The notes under the pieces were generated by a model. It searched no databases, was not told the DNA's origin, and saw nothing but the letters and a program-made list of their open reading frames with translations. Shown piece by piece: positions 45,223 to 57,700 of a DNA stretch of 64,000 nucleotides; positions within the stretch are counted from its first letter, which is position 1, and each line of letters opens with the position of its first letter. The stretch covers positions 1,116,001 through 1,180,000 of the forward strand of contig MQVO02000002.1 in assembly GCA_001986395.2 (NCBI GenBank), in the 5' to 3' direction. Origin of the DNA: Irpex lacteus (lineage: Eukaryota; Basidiomycota; Agaricomycetes; Polyporales; Irpicaceae). A program made the position numbers and the translations under genes.

Positions 45223-46217
45223 ATGTCGACTGCTCAGCTCTATCAAGTATTCGCAGCCATCGGTGCAGCTGTTACCGCCAAAGCGGCCTACGACCTCACC
45301 TCTTTCGTCTACTTTCACTTCCTCAGTTCACCCAAATATCACCGCTATCTCTACGGTGATGCACCCTATGCATTGGTCACAGGTGCAACAGAAGGTATCG
45401 GGAGGGCCGTCGCGAAGGAGTTGTACAACAAGGGTTTTAACCTCGTCATTCATGGCCGTAACCCGGAGAAACTGAAGAAGGTCCAGGAAGATATCCTAAG
45501 CAGTTCAAGCTCAAAGAGGAATGTGCGACTGTGGATTGCTGATGCGAGTGCGGTGGAGGTGGACTATGCGAGCGCATTGAAAGAGTGGGAGGACATCGAG
45601 ATCACGCTAGTCGTGAACAACGTCGGAGGATCAGTCGTGAAAGATGTCAGGTATGTACGCCCTCTCTTCTCGTTCACCCTTCTCCATATTCATCCATTCT
45701 GTGCCATAGATATGACGCAGTACCAGAAAGCACTCTCCTCTCGGACCTTCGAGTCAATGCCATTTTCCCCTGGCTCCTCACCCGAGCACTTCTACCTAAA
45801 CTTCGTACAGCCCGTGGCCCCGTAGAAGTCGTCTTCCTAGGCTCCGTTTCCTCTCAACTCCCCATTCCAGGCCTCAATCCCTACGGTGCCACAAAAGCAT
45901 TCTTACGACAGCTCTCGTTAGCCATCGGCGCAGACGAACGGTTCCGCCAACCGTCCAACGTCACTACATCTTATCTACTTGTGGGCGGTGTGGTATCAGC
46001 CGGTCACCGTGCGGACGCGAGCTTATTCATACCAGAAGCAGAGCCATTTGCTAAGAGCTTGGTCAACAAAATCGGCTGTGGGAGGAGTGTGATTGTGCCG
46101 TGGGCGTGGCATGCTTTACAATTCTGGGGTGTTGGGTTTTTACCTGAGAGCGTGTTGAGGAAGACCGTGGAAGATGCAACCGAGGAGGAGTTGAAGATGT
46201 TGACAAAACAGAGGTGA
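45223..46217 (+). CDS. Short-chain dehydrogenase (17-beta-HSD-like), gene e
   Basis: Predicted 311 aa from exons 45223-45650 (428 nt) and 45710-46217 (508 nt), in frame. Same intron position as the four genes on the opposite strand. Motifs: TGATEGIGR, NNVGG (the canonical Asn, where the others have His), FLGSVSS with the catalytic Ser, and PYGATKAF with the catalytic Tyr and Lys. The hydrophobic N-terminus suggests a membrane anchor. It is separated from gene d by the coiled-coil gene and is inverted, so the array has been broken by an insertion or rearrangement. Confidence 0.87.
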
Positions 46218-46485
46218 CGCAATCCTGGAAGCTTTGTCTGAAGAATGATTATCGATGACGGACAGGTGTGTCATACAAAAATATAAATATGCGTGTAGTG
46301 TAAGGAGTTTATTTGATGACTTATTACTGTGAACCTCGCGTGAATCCCACTTGAATCTATCTATACACGATGTCCAGTAAGCCTTGCGAATGCCAGCATG
46401 TCATTGTGGAGGCACTTACGTGTAGTACACACCAAAAGCAGGTTTTGCAGTAAGCACACCCCTCCCCTATGTCATCATCCCTTCC

Positions 46486-48357
46486 TCAATAATCATACAA
46501 GTGGTAATTTAGCTCCTCGGTTACTTTCCTGAATTTCTTCTCGAGCTTGCGGAACCAGATATTAGGCCCATCCCAGCCTGGATAAGACTCCGCCATCTCT
46601 GATGAGACTTCGAACTCCAGATACTTCAACTTCGCAGCGTGCCCGGCCCGAGATGCTAGACATCGACGATAAAATACAAGATATTCATCGAGAGGCCCAT
46701 GGTCTTCCGGTTCTTCTTTGAGGCAACGGTCCATCGAGCTGCGACCAACATCGGCATCATCGCTGAGACTGATGACGAGCCCTTCCAGCTCGAGGAAGAG
46801 AGGTTCACGTGGCTGAGGGAAATTTGGGAACATCCAGTTTGGGACGTTATGGGAAGCCAACAGAGGCAAGAGGGTTACGATCGCATCCCCCTCAACAACA
46901 ACAGACTTGGCTCTGGAGAAGTATTCGTAAATTCTGCGCCACCCATTGTAGTCCATAAAGGTTGTAAACTCCGAAGGATCGATATCGGCTGAAACTCCGA
47001 AGACTTCAAGCTTGGGGAAAGAGACAGCCTCGAGAACCATTTTCATGATGGAGCAATGTAGCTGTTGTTGTACACGGGGTAGATGGAGAGTGATACTGAG
47101 GGAGTCAGAGCGATTGAAGGTATAGTTCTTCGGGTGGTTGTAGCTTGGGGGGCACGATACGGCGTTGCGAGGCCAGACATCAAGGTGTAGCTGGTCTTCC
47201 AACATCTCGATCTGAGCTGCATGGATAGGTGACGCCATATGATCTGAGATACAGGACATTAGTCGTGCAATACCGCGAGAAAAAGCGACCCTTTCGGGAA
47301 TGTCTGCAGAATCGAGTGCCGTGACGACTTTTACTTCCTCGAGCCGAGGCATGTCAAGTAGCTCGAGCAGCCAAGTGCAGCGCTTCGCAACATCAGATAT
47401 TTCTAAGCTCTTGAGGCTCGGGAGGGAAATAGATGATGTTTTTGAGGCAGATAGGGGAACTGGAAGCACGTTCTGAAGAACCAGCGAACGGAGCAATGTC
47501 AACAAAGGCAGGCACTCAACCAGCATATCCGCAGAGCAGCCTGATCGAATATCGCTCGGGTATGATCTGTGAGCATTGACAGACGGAACATCAGAGTTCC
47601 AGGGAGAGTTGTGTCGTGTGAGACACAGGTTTGTCAAAGTGGGTGAAAGAACATTGTTCCAGGAAATGTACAGTCCTCTGACCGTAAGGTCACGAAGTCG
47701 GGGGGCTTTCGAGTCCGCGCCACGTAGGGGAAGGGTCAAGACGGTCCTACCATCAGACATGTCGTTGCAGTCCATCTCCAAACTCTCCAACTGTGGCCAA
47801 GGGTATGGGAGAATAGTTTCCAAAAAGGAAGAGAGCAGTGTGTCAATCTTCAAACTCTGTATTCTGCTGACGACGTGGGAGCTCCGGAAGAGGTTTAAGA
47901 ACTGTGCACCGGGTTCATCGTCCCATACCTCGGAGACAATGACGTTGATCGTAGCATTCCGAGACCGCTGGAGGCATTCTCGCGTGAACGACGTTGCAAT
48001 TCCTGTGTATTGAATCGTGCTCCATAGCTCTGAACAATCCAGAGCAATGTTACGAAGTCGGCGACAGACGTGTGTGGTCACTGCCCATCCAAGGCGATGT
48101 AAAACGGCAGCCTCTGGTGTTGGCTGATGGGACCACCACATGTTAATGGGGCTGATATCGCGAAGAGAACCTAGGATAATTGCCAGTATCTCTGGAGATA
48201 GCCTAAAGAGCGGTTGCTGTGCGTTATGCCGTGAGCGTTCTTCGACCTTGTCATCTAGGAGCACGGTGTTCTCGACGTCCCCGGACGCGCTGAAGTTGCA
48301 TTTACCACCATTTAGGTCCGATACCAATGCTTCTGCTTTAACATCGGGCTGAGCCAT
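46486..48357 (-). CDS. F-box domain protein
   Basis: Predicted 623 aa in one exon, unlike almost all its neighbours. The F-box-like segment is near residues 48-110 (PLFRLSPEILAIILGSLRDI, then LGWAVTTHVCRRLRNIALDC and SELWSTIQYTG), the usual layout of mushroom F-box proteins: an F-box, a W-x-x-I end, and a long leucine-rich C-terminal part. It probably serves as the substrate adaptor of an SCF ubiquitin ligase. The Leu-rich parts (PQLESLEMDCNDM, APRLRDLTVRGLYIS, LPSLKSLEISDVAK) resemble irregular LRRs. The target is unknown. Such genes are highly expanded and variable in Agaricomycetes. Confidence 0.82.
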   Translation of the reverse strand: MAQPDVKAEALVSDLNGGKCNFSASGDVENTVLLDDKVEERSRHNAQQPLFRLSPEILAIILGSLRDISPINMWWSHQPTPEAAVLHRLGWAVTTHVCRRLRNIALDCSELWSTIQYTGIATSFTRECLQRSRNATINVIVSEVWDDEPGAQFLNLFRSSHVVSRIQSLKIDTLLSSFLETILPYPWPQLESLEMDCNDMSDGRTVLTLPLRGADSKAPRLRDLTVRGLYISWNNVLSPTLTNLCLTRHNSPWNSDVPSVNAHRSYPSDIRSGCSADMLVECLPLLTLLRSLVLQNVLPVPLSASKTSSISLPSLKSLEISDVAKRCTWLLELLDMPRLEEVKVVTALDSADIPERVAFSRGIARLMSCISDHMASPIHAAQIEMLEDQLHLDVWPRNAVSCPPSYNHPKNYTFNRSDSLSITLHLPRVQQQLHCSIMKMVLEAVSFPKLEVFGVSADIDPSEFTTFMDYNGWRRIYEYFSRAKSVVVEGDAIVTLLPLLASHNVPNWMFPNFPQPREPLFLELEGLVISLSDDADVGRSSMDRCLKEEPEDHGPLDEYLVFYRRCLASRAGHAAKLKYLEFEVSSEMAESYPGWDGPNIWFRKLEKKFRKVTEELNYHLYDY

Positions 48358-49094
48358 AGCACTAGTACGTGCTAAGGCCTCGGATAGGGCTCGTTACGAG
48401 TAAAGATGCTGCAAACTGGCGATTATATTAGTTCCAAACTTCGAACGAAGTAGTTAAACAGTACATGTCACTTGCGTTCACGGCGTTCGGACTTGGGTTT
48501 TTTTTTTCCTCTCGCAGATAACTTGGAGGGTCCTCAATCGAATTGCGGTTGTTGTCAGTGCGTAAAAAGATTATGGCGCTAATTAAAGTACCTTTACTCC
48601 ACGTGGTTATCGACGCATGGCGCCTGAGCTGAGCGCTGGCCGCCTGAGCCACTACTAAGTACTTAGTAGGCATCCTTTGAGAGTTCAAGTGTGGAATGGA
48701 GACTACAAGTTACTTATTCTGTCAAATCAAAAGCCTTCAAGGAAGAAAGAGAAGATCACTGCGCAGGAACCACCGAGGAAGTCCAATCATGAGATTACCT
48801 TTCTTCACTCTGTACTGCCTATAGTATGCACTTATACAGTGAACACGCATTCCTCTATCATGACCGCTACCTGAATCAGGTCTTCAAGCTTCAGTCACCA
48901 TTGGTCAAAACTTCGGCAATTCGGGCGGGTAGTACTTGGCAGTGCCATTTCTACATTCAATCTTCCGGGATTCACACAGATGCATAGCGATACAAGGTAC
49001 ATACATTCTCGAAGTCACTGAATGGCAACAGCTAACTTGTTAGAGGAAGCCTGAGGGAGGGCACCTTGAGAGCAAAAGTCCATTTGTGGGCTCT
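48358..49094. other. Upstream region of the F-box gene and 3' flank of the EEP gene
   Basis: 737 bases without a gene. It has a run of ten T bases near 48498 and a perfect 18-base palindrome at 48652-48669 (separate entry). The short repeat CGCCTGAGC occurs twice just before the palindrome. Confidence 0.4.
48652..48669. repeat. Perfect 18-base palindrome
   Basis: CTACTAAGTACTTAGTAG reads the same on both strands. It lies about 300 bases upstream of the F-box ATG (48357). It could be a dimer-binding site or a cruciform-prone element. Confidence 0.6.
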
Positions 49095-50445
49095 TTATGC
49101 GAGCGTAACGTCGATGAAGACAGGACGGTGGTCGCTTGCGTATACACCGTCGTCTGTCAGAGAAGTGCCGACTCGGTAGGCATCGGCAGTCCTACATAAA
49201 AGTACCAATTAGCCCTTGGTACGAGCATAGTTAGTCATGGAATGCTTACCACTTCCCATTACTTCCCCCGAATACAAAGTCAATCCTCGTGAAACTCGAC
49301 GTATCACCAGGCTTCGAGAAACCAGTGTACGTCGCGTACTCTCCTGACACCGCAAACCTCGGTACCTTAGATTTCAAATCTGTCAACACGAACCCGTCCA
49401 GCTTCCCCTTAGGCACATTGTACTTCTGTGCAAATGTCGCGTTGATCGCCACCGGAGCAGTTTCGCCTGTGCTAATCTGGTATGCACCAGAGTCGGAGCC
49501 CGTCGAGGGCGAGTTGAAGTCACCGGTGACAATGACAGGGGTGTTGTGCGTAAAGGCTTCGAACTTGGCGCGTTGAAGGATGAGAGAGGCTCCGAGGCGG
49601 CGTTGGGCATCGGACTGGTCGTCAAGATGGGTGTTAAGGTAGGAAAAAGAGAGGGAAGGTGTGGATTTGAGATTGAAACGGGCGGCGGTGCAGATGCGTA
49701 GGGAACCTGCACCAGGAAAGCGGGAGACATCGAAGGGTGTATTGCTAGAAAAAAAGATATACATGAGCCCAATGAATTACACTTCCAAGGTAGAAGATAT
49801 CTTACGAAAGCCAAAAAGTATCCCAAGCAATCAAATTCACTACGCTCCTACAGCCACAGTGGCCATCAATATTAGGTCCAACAGACTGGAAAAAGTTCAC
49901 ACATACTTCTTGTAGAAGATTGGACTGAACTCGCCTGCTTGCCTGCCGTCGTCTCTTCCAACACCAATCTGTGATGCTGGGTTACATTTGAGATCTGAGA
50001 CGCATCAGTTCACATACCCAAGCCCAGTCGTCTCCCAGTAGCTCAGCAAGGTCGTTCACCTGTCTAACAAGTGCTTCCTGGAAACCTACCATATGCCAAA
50101 TCAGTATACAGGCAGAACTCACACAACGATGAGACACTTACTAGCCATGACCACTCCGGAATGCAACAAGTGTTGAGCAACCTTGATCCTCCTTGTGCTC
50201 CATGGTTGTTCTCCCAACAGTCCAAGATATGTCGGTGCCACCAGAGGATCAGACAGATTAGAAAGAGTCTGCTGCACGGTGATGTTATCCGGCATGGAAT
50301 CGAACCGAAGGTTGTACGTCGAAATACGCATGTCGGGTGACGTTACGAGCGAGTCTCTGGGAGTGACCAACCGCGCGATGCTCGATGAAGCTCTAATGGC
50401 AAAGAAAGAGAGCAGAAAGACGTGTATGACGATCAGGCCCTGCAT
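49095..50445 (-). CDS. Secreted endonuclease/exonuclease/phosphatase-family enzyme
   Basis: Metal-dependent phosphoesterase of the EEP (DNase I-like) superfamily; the substrate could be nucleic acid, a phosphoinositide or another phosphodiester. Predicted 355 aa from exons 50445-50142, 50085-50018, 49968-49907, 49847-49806, 49744-49250, 49191-49095 (1068 nt, in frame). The start MQGLIVIHVFLLSFFAIRAS is a signal peptide. Catalytic motifs in order: STYNLRFDS; FQEALVRQ with the metal-binding Glu; WDTFWLSNTP; NTHLDDQS; VTGDFNS; FTRIDFVF; and ASDHRPVF with the catalytic Asp-His pair. Exon 4 is 42 nt and its acceptor was chosen to keep WDTFWLS in frame. All key residues are present. Confidence 0.86.
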
Positions 50446-50976
50446 ATTTACGCGTGATTCCGCAGTACTGGTGAGTACAGGCTGCACATCTCCACCAGAG
50501 GATGCAGACGGGGTTTATGTACCTCGAGAAGAACTGTTCTTCGCGTGCTCAGGTAGAGTCTACGCATGGGTCGCAAAAGGGCATAATGCTTGGCTATTCT
50601 GAGATGAGGGGGAGATCCAACGTGCTGTGGCCATGGTCGTGGAAGCGGTTCCAGTGCATCATGCTTTGAGCCTCAGACGCCGTGCCCTCATTCATTTGGA
50701 CACGTTCCTCAGACCCACTGACCTCTTTCCAACATCCCGCACAAAGTTGTGGTATTTAAAGACACAAGTAAATCCAGCGAATACAGATCGAACAAAGGAA
50801 GTGCATATGGGACACATCGCGAAGCATGATCCATAATATTTCCTACCCTAATTCTACAATTATCAGATTTCTACACGGATCATATACTACAGCTTCTGTT
50901 GTACAATGGCATAATCATCGAGGGAACGAACCATACAAAGGGTATCATCCAGACCTCGTCAACTGACGCAATATCG
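50446..50976. other. Upstream region of EEP gene and 3' flank of the AAA+ gene
   Basis: 531 bases. The + strand frame 50183-50602 overlaps the EEP exon and is not supported. No gene was seen. Confidence 0.35.
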
Positions 50977-53547
50977 TCATCCGCGGCGATTGAGAGCTTC
51001 GAATTCCGCATTGAACTCGTCCATCGCGTCCAAGGTTTGGGCTAAGTGGTTGAATGCTAGCTTCTCCTTGCGGCTCGCGGCCAGTGAGCTCGCCGTTCTC
51101 GTCGCATTCTTGATCTGTCTTCCATTGATATTGCGGGCCGCCAACTTCTCAATCAAGTCTTCGCCAAAGTCGTGACCACCAATCTCGACGCCAACCTTGC
51201 GAAGGAAGGCGCGCCAGACTTGCGCCTTCGCATCCCTGGTGAGCTCTTGGAAGTGCAGAGCAACGTGGATACGCGAGAGGAAGGCCTCGTCGAACATCTT
51301 GACACGGTTCGTGGTCAAGAAGAGGATGCCGCGATAGTACTCGATGTGCCGTAAACTGTGGCATGCGTTACGATGGTCAGACGATCACGCTCCTCTTTCG
51401 AACCTGGAACACGGGAATTGGGACTCACAAGACCGCCACCATTGCGTTACGCTCCAAATCGTGCAACGAACGTTGCTCCAAGAAGACATCAGCCTAAAAT
51501 AGTTCCATCGCTATCAGCACCACGATCACTCTCGTCGATATCGCGAGAGTGCGTACCTCATCAATGAGAACGATCGCCTTCCAACTTGTAGCAATGTCAA
51601 ACACCTGCTGAAGGGTGTTGTCTAGTGTAGCAGCGTCTGTCCCGACATCGCCTCCACCGACAACATACAAGGGCTTCCTGACATGCTCAGATGTAGCCTC
51701 AGCTGAAAGTGTCTTACCGACACCAGGTGGACCGAAGAGGTTGATGACCAAACCATGCCCCTTTCCTTGCACGAAGTCGTCGAATCCAATGTCGTTGTTA
51801 TGAGCTTCAACCAGCGACTGCAGGAGCGTCTTGCGATCACCAGGAAGAACAAGGTTGGTGAAAGCCTCATCATTCCACTGTATATGCGCAACCAGCTCAA
51901 CATTGAACTCCACTATGAAGAGGGAGATCAGAAAGTATCAATATAGCATGATAATGAGTGCTCACGCCAGAGCTTATCGGACAGACTGAACCCGTAGACA
52001 GTTGGTGTGGTTAATAAGAAATCATTTTCAGTCATTGCCGTCTCAACGTCGTCGTTTGTTTTAGAGACTCGGAGGGTAGGGACACCCATATCTAAACATT
52101 TCTATGTCAGAACATCCTCAACCATAAAAGTCATGATGGGACTCACTGGGATCATCGGTAGTACCAGGAGGCCCACCAAGAGGTGCTGGGTCCCAGTTAT
52201 TCGCTTGTTGCTGGTCTTGTTGCTCTTGCTTCAACTGTGGGAACTCATAGTTGGCGTTTAGCCTCCTGAAGTTGCCACGATCGATCATAATCCGGGAGTT
52301 CAGCTGGACAAAGAACAGTGTAAGCAATCAAGTAAATGCATCGCAGAGACGAGCATGACTTACGTTGTATTTAGCATACTTCTTGCAGCTTCCCTCACCG
52401 ACAGCAAACGCTGCAGTGCCCTTGTAGTGCATGTGATGAATTCCAGCTAATGAGGCCCATTTCCTTCCCCTCGCGACCAGCTTCTCGCGCAATTCCTTCT
52501 CATTCGAATGGTACTGAATAGGATACGAATCCATGGAGTTGATCTTGATCGTTCCCGCAAAGGGTGCGATGATCACCCTGTTGCGCACTCGCCCGAAGGC
52601 TCTGCCCGAGTTTGCTCTGCGCACTTCGGTGGTGAGAGAGTGCTCGGGAGTCCAGGCGTTGGTGCCGACGTCGTCAATCGCGTCGACGCTTTCGCAAAGC
52701 AAGTCGTAGAAATAGCCGGACATCGTTTTGACTTTGTTAATGGAGACAAGTTCGAGAGCGCGGGGCTCGCCAGTGACAGGGCAGGTTGTGACCAGAGTCG
52801 AGCGAGGTACCAGGAGGATGTGGATCAGATCGAATGTAATCTCACCATGCGAGATGAGGCGTCGGAAGGTAGAGATAGTCGACTTGTAATCCCTGTGCAG
52901 ATAATCGACGAGAATACCCGTGGTAGTCATGGTGTGTGTCTCCTCTTGCGAACGATGCCTCTTGCGCTTCAGTTCGTCATAGTACTTCTCAAAGCTAGGC
53001 AAGAATGCAAGCAGAATATGGGGTTGAAGCTATGAAGCAAGCAGATGAACGACATGCGCTGATTATGATAGTCTCGCCGGACACTTACAGTGAGGGGGTC
53101 CGCATTCCATGAAATACCGGGAACGTATTGGATAACGTCCTTGCACGCCTGAAGAAGATATGGGCTCTTGATAACAACCGAGAAAACAGGCTCCTGCTCG
53201 TCCTTGCGTGGAATAGTCCGAATCACCACAAAGCAGTACTGTTGCCATTGATCATTACCGCCAGACGAGCCACCGAGGGGTGCCATCTCCGGCGTGACCT
53301 TGTCTCCCATATTCTTGTACTTCCATGTCTTAGACCACCGACTGTAGTAGTAGTCAACGCGCTTAACCTTAAGGTTAGCTGGAGGCAGAGGAGCGGAGCT
53401 AGTCATGAGTGCTGTGGTAGAAGCGGTATCGTCTGCGCCCGAGGTTGTGGCCGTTTCATCCTCATGATGAGGAACCTTCTCGTTCACCGGCTCAAGTACG
53501 CTGCTTGCAACACTGTTGCGCTTAGAGAGACTGAGGACGCGGCGCAT
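50977..53547 (-). CDS. AAA+ ATPase with long N-terminal domain
   Basis: Predicted 735 aa from exons 53547-53089, 53029-52364, 52303-52147, 52091-51966, 51912-51557, 51493-51429, 51355-50977 (2208 nt, in frame). The C-terminal AAA module has Walker A GPPGVGKT (residues 530-537), Walker B IVLIDE (583-588), sensor LFLTTN and an arginine-finger segment SRIH. The N-terminal about 470 residues match the pattern of a fungal domain that accompanies AAA modules in many ascomycetes and mushrooms (recalled as DUF7025; VDYYYSRWSKTWKYKNMGDK, LVPRSTLVTTCPVTGEPRAL). A Gln-rich linker (QLKQEQQDQQQANN) separates them. There is one AAA module, not two. The family is abundant in fungi but has no agreed function; remodelling of protein complexes is the usual inference. 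Confidence 0.85.
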
Positions 53548-54777
53548 GGTGGAGGAAAGTGGGGAGGAAGTGGAACAGTGCTATCTACCACACGAATGGT
53601 GGCGTTTATATGGGACTTGCCTCGATGCACTAATGTATCAAATACAGGCTTCGAAGATATTAGGATAGGGTCCATGCCAGCGGTTGCCGTGACTCACCAG
53701 CTGCAGTACCCCATCGACGGATCCGTCCTACGCAGCCTCCACGATACTCACACATGACTGGAGTATGACTATACTTGGTTAAGCTGACAATGCGATCTAT
53801 GATGTGCAATGATGCTTGCACACGTATGCCACTGCAATTACACTGTGCAGATGCAGTGTGAGAGTGAATATAGAAGCCATCGATGGAGATTCACCTCCGA
53901 GTCATTGGCAGGGCACCGGGCGGTTGGGCAATTTGCAAGACTGGAGCGCGTCGCTCGAAACATATATCCCTGAGGCCCGAGCCCTAGACCCTTTCCGTGC
54001 GAGTAGCATGCAAACCTATGCAAACGCGCAGTCCTTTGTAGAATGACCGCTTGCAAATAGTCCGGAACTATTGAAGAGGCTGTCCCGTAAAGCGTTGGAC
54101 TGGCTTGGACTGGTCGACGATTTGCACAGCATCTGCGACTGCACGTCGATCCGCGAACTTGCTCCACTCTGTGCTTGCTATTTCCCTAGGTTAGACATAA
54201 GCAGTGCGTTAAATATGCAATTTGATATGTGTCTGTAGGGAGAGTGGCCATTGACTCACAAGATACGTGGCGGGTAGATCTAAGTCAGTCTTCGTCCGGA
54301 AGCAAGCGCGCACAAGTACTAAACCTGCCTTTCGCCAAGCATGTACTGCGTATTCATCACAAGTACAGAACGTGCAAGAAGACTTCCCAGTGCCTAGATG
54401 TATCAATGTTAGTAAGCTCAACGAAGAAGATGGTATAGATCGGTGTAGACTCTGACTGTGCGAATACAACCACAGTTTATGCACGGATTCATCATCTGGG
54501 ATGACATAGTACAATCAAAACTAGATACATCAGCGTAGCAAAGCGTTCATTACAATAAAAAGTTGGATATACGTAGGAGGGGGTCGTAAGTGCGACTGCG
54601 CAGGGTTAGCGAGTCAAGCGGAGACAGAGAGAGAAAGGAGACAGTGTCCGGTCTGCCGAGTGGTAGGCAAGATATGCATGACGATGTAGAAAGAATGTCC
54701 AATATGTCAATGAAATGCGTAGAGCGTGCAGTGGCTTATATAGTCTATGGAAATGAGTAAGCTGGCCGATTGTCCGA
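53548..54777. other. 1.2-kb gene-free stretch between the AAA+ gene and FKS1
   Basis: Promoter of the AAA+ gene and 3' flank of FKS1. No gene or repeat was recognised; several small open frames on both strands show no pattern. Confidence 0.35.
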
Positions 54778-57700
54778 TCATATGCTCTGGCACAGGGAAC
54801 AATTGAAGTGTAGGGCTTGTCGGAACACCAGAGCTGTAATGTAGATGGTGAGTCCACTGAGAACATAAGGAATTCGTAAGGAAGGTACTCACGAACGACG
54901 ATCAGTGCGGCAAAGATGACGATGGAGAGGACAAATACAAGACCGTACTTGACAACCTGGACAACGAACCATAAGCAACCATATAAGAACAGATGAAACA
55001 CAACTTACGATCATACGACGCTGGCGTTTTTGCTTGATCGAGTACAAAGGAGCACGAATCTGCTTGGATGGACGAAGCCAGACTACGTAATACTATGTTA
55101 GCAATTTGCATAACCAATACAGCATAGAAAACTTACAGAGCAGTGTCGAGTGTAGTCTGTCAATGTACGGGACGAGGATCGGCGGTGTGAGGATGAAGAG
55201 AAGGAGATGGCACGTCAGGAAATCTGAACTCCACAGTGACAGTTCGATGATCTTGACGATGAACTCTCGAGCGGGCTGCGACATGGCATATGTACCAAGA
55301 CCTCTGCCGTACCACTTGCCGGTCCACCAAGCCCTGTTCGTCTCATCGTGCTTGAACTCACGGGAAAGGAAGACGGAGATCAGGACCTTGTGGACGGCGC
55401 GTTGAATGAAGATAGTAGCAATAAGACCAAGGACGGCGTGTGAGACATTCCACAACTCCAAGAACCACTGTGCAGACATTTTAGTACGTTTCATTTCAAA
55501 TAGACGAACAATCAACTCACCAGGAACTCGAAGAATGCGATCATACCAATCGTGCCGAGAGAGTGAGCGATGAAGGCCATGGCAGCGCCGAACTTGGGGA
55601 ACTTGGTGTCCAAGAACGGTCCGAGGAAGATGGAGAACATGAACAGCACGAGGAGCACTGCGGCATTCCACACGATGGGACCCAGCGAGACAATTGCAAT
55701 ACGAACAAGGGGGCTCGCAGGTTGGTGTCCATCACGGTCGGGGAACGACTTGACGAACATGTACGCAACAGTGAAGAGGACGGCCATGACTACCGGGAAG
55801 ATAACTTCCGAGAATATCACAGCTCTCCAACCAGCACGAGGGACATCGCCGGAAAGTTTCTCTGAAGGATGTCCGAGCTTCTTCTTCTTGTAGCCAGTGA
55901 TCATCGTTCGTGATAGTCGACAATATCCAATCCAGGAGTTCGAGTGAGCGCGCGAGTTGCCACGATTCATCCATCGTAAGAACTCCCTGAATGCATGGTC
56001 AGAAGGATTCCCAGAGGTGATCAACAGTCACATACCTGTAGTCGATGATGAAGTCCGCGAAGGAGAACTGATGAGGGTTGAACAAGAACGGGGCAATGCA
56101 TAGCGACAGAGAAGACACCCAGAAGTAGGTGACCCAACCCGTCCATAGCGTCAATGTCACATAGAGCAACATCACCAAGATCCTCATGCCCAGGTAAATG
56201 CTAGGACCAGCAAATCGTGAGTACAAAATGCTGAACGATATTCTCGTGACCGCAAAACCACGACCAGTGGCGATATAACGAGCCCCACCAAACGTGAGAT
56301 TGCTTGAGATCGAGTGCGAGGAGATCTGCGTGGCAAAGACTTCGAACGCTGGTGATAATGATCCAAAGTGCTTGGCGAGACGCTTGATAGCCTTGACAGT
56401 ACCACGCTCAACCAATTCTACAGGATTAACGGTTTAGGGTCGTCAAGCCGCGGAGCCCGTAGAGAAAAACTTACCTTGCAAGAAGAGAGGCAGGAAGGCG
56501 ATGATGAACACCAAGAAAATACTGATGATAGAGCGGTTGATCCAGTCGAAGACAGGCTTGAGGTTGTAGCATCCGCTGGTGCCGATGAACGCTCCTGACT
56601 TGCTGTACTGGCACAGCGTCAACTCCGAGTTCAGTGTTCCAAGGAAGACCACTGAAGAACAGAGATTAGCCCGATGCCACCAAAGCGAGAGCTTTTACTT
56701 ACTCGTAAGGACGAAGACCTGAACCGACAAGATGACCAACATGTTGTTGATGTGGAAACCAGGGTGGCCATAGTAGAACGTCAAGAACCGGTCGATGGGC
56801 AGCTGCGTGCCGAGGTAATAGTACTCCCGACTCAACATCTGCTCACCCATACCAGTACCGATCTTTGTCTGGAAGTTCAAGATGGTACCGAAACCAAGAT
56901 CACGACCCTTGCCGCACTGGTAATACTCGGTGTGCTTGATGCGTCCACCACGCCCGAAGGCGGTCATACCAGCGTAGATATCCTCATTCAAGTGCAGACC
57001 CTTCTGCGCCTTGGACACACCACCACGAGTCGTCATGTACAACGCGTTCAAGAAATCCGGATGGCCATAATGCAACTTGCCACCAATCCACGAGAGTGAA
57101 CGAGCAGCGAGCGTACCGAATGTTTGTTCCTTTCCGGCAGCAAGATCACCAAGAATACCGATGTTCTCCGAGAAGATGTACTCGCGAGCACCGACAATGG
57201 CGACCGGAGACTTCTTGAAGTCCTTGGCTCCCCATTGGGCGTACGGGCTCTGATTCGACACGCCATACTCCTCAAACTCGCCGAGGACGTTACGGATCTT
57301 CAGACATTCCTCGAGATAGTTGTCCTGGTTGGCATCGATAAGCTGTAGATATTCGCCCCGGTAGAAGATGATCGCATGGTTCTGGTTGTCCGACTTGCCG
57401 TCACCGAGAATAGGGTTACCAGGCAGCTCGATACGGAACTTTGGCCTACGACGTCCAGTCTCGGGGATGAATTCGGAGTGGCCGTCGATGAGAGCGGAGA
57501 AAAGACGCGGATCACCACCTTCCTTGCGCGGAGGCTCTTCCTCGAGGTACGCAATCTGAAGGTCGGGGTACGCACGAAGCAAGAACTCGGCGTTCTCCTG
57601 CTCCTCCCGGTTGAACTTCGAGTACCGCTGCATAGACACGACGAACTTGAACTTCCGGCGTGCCATACGTTCCAACTCACGCTCGAGTTTGTCAGTGTTG

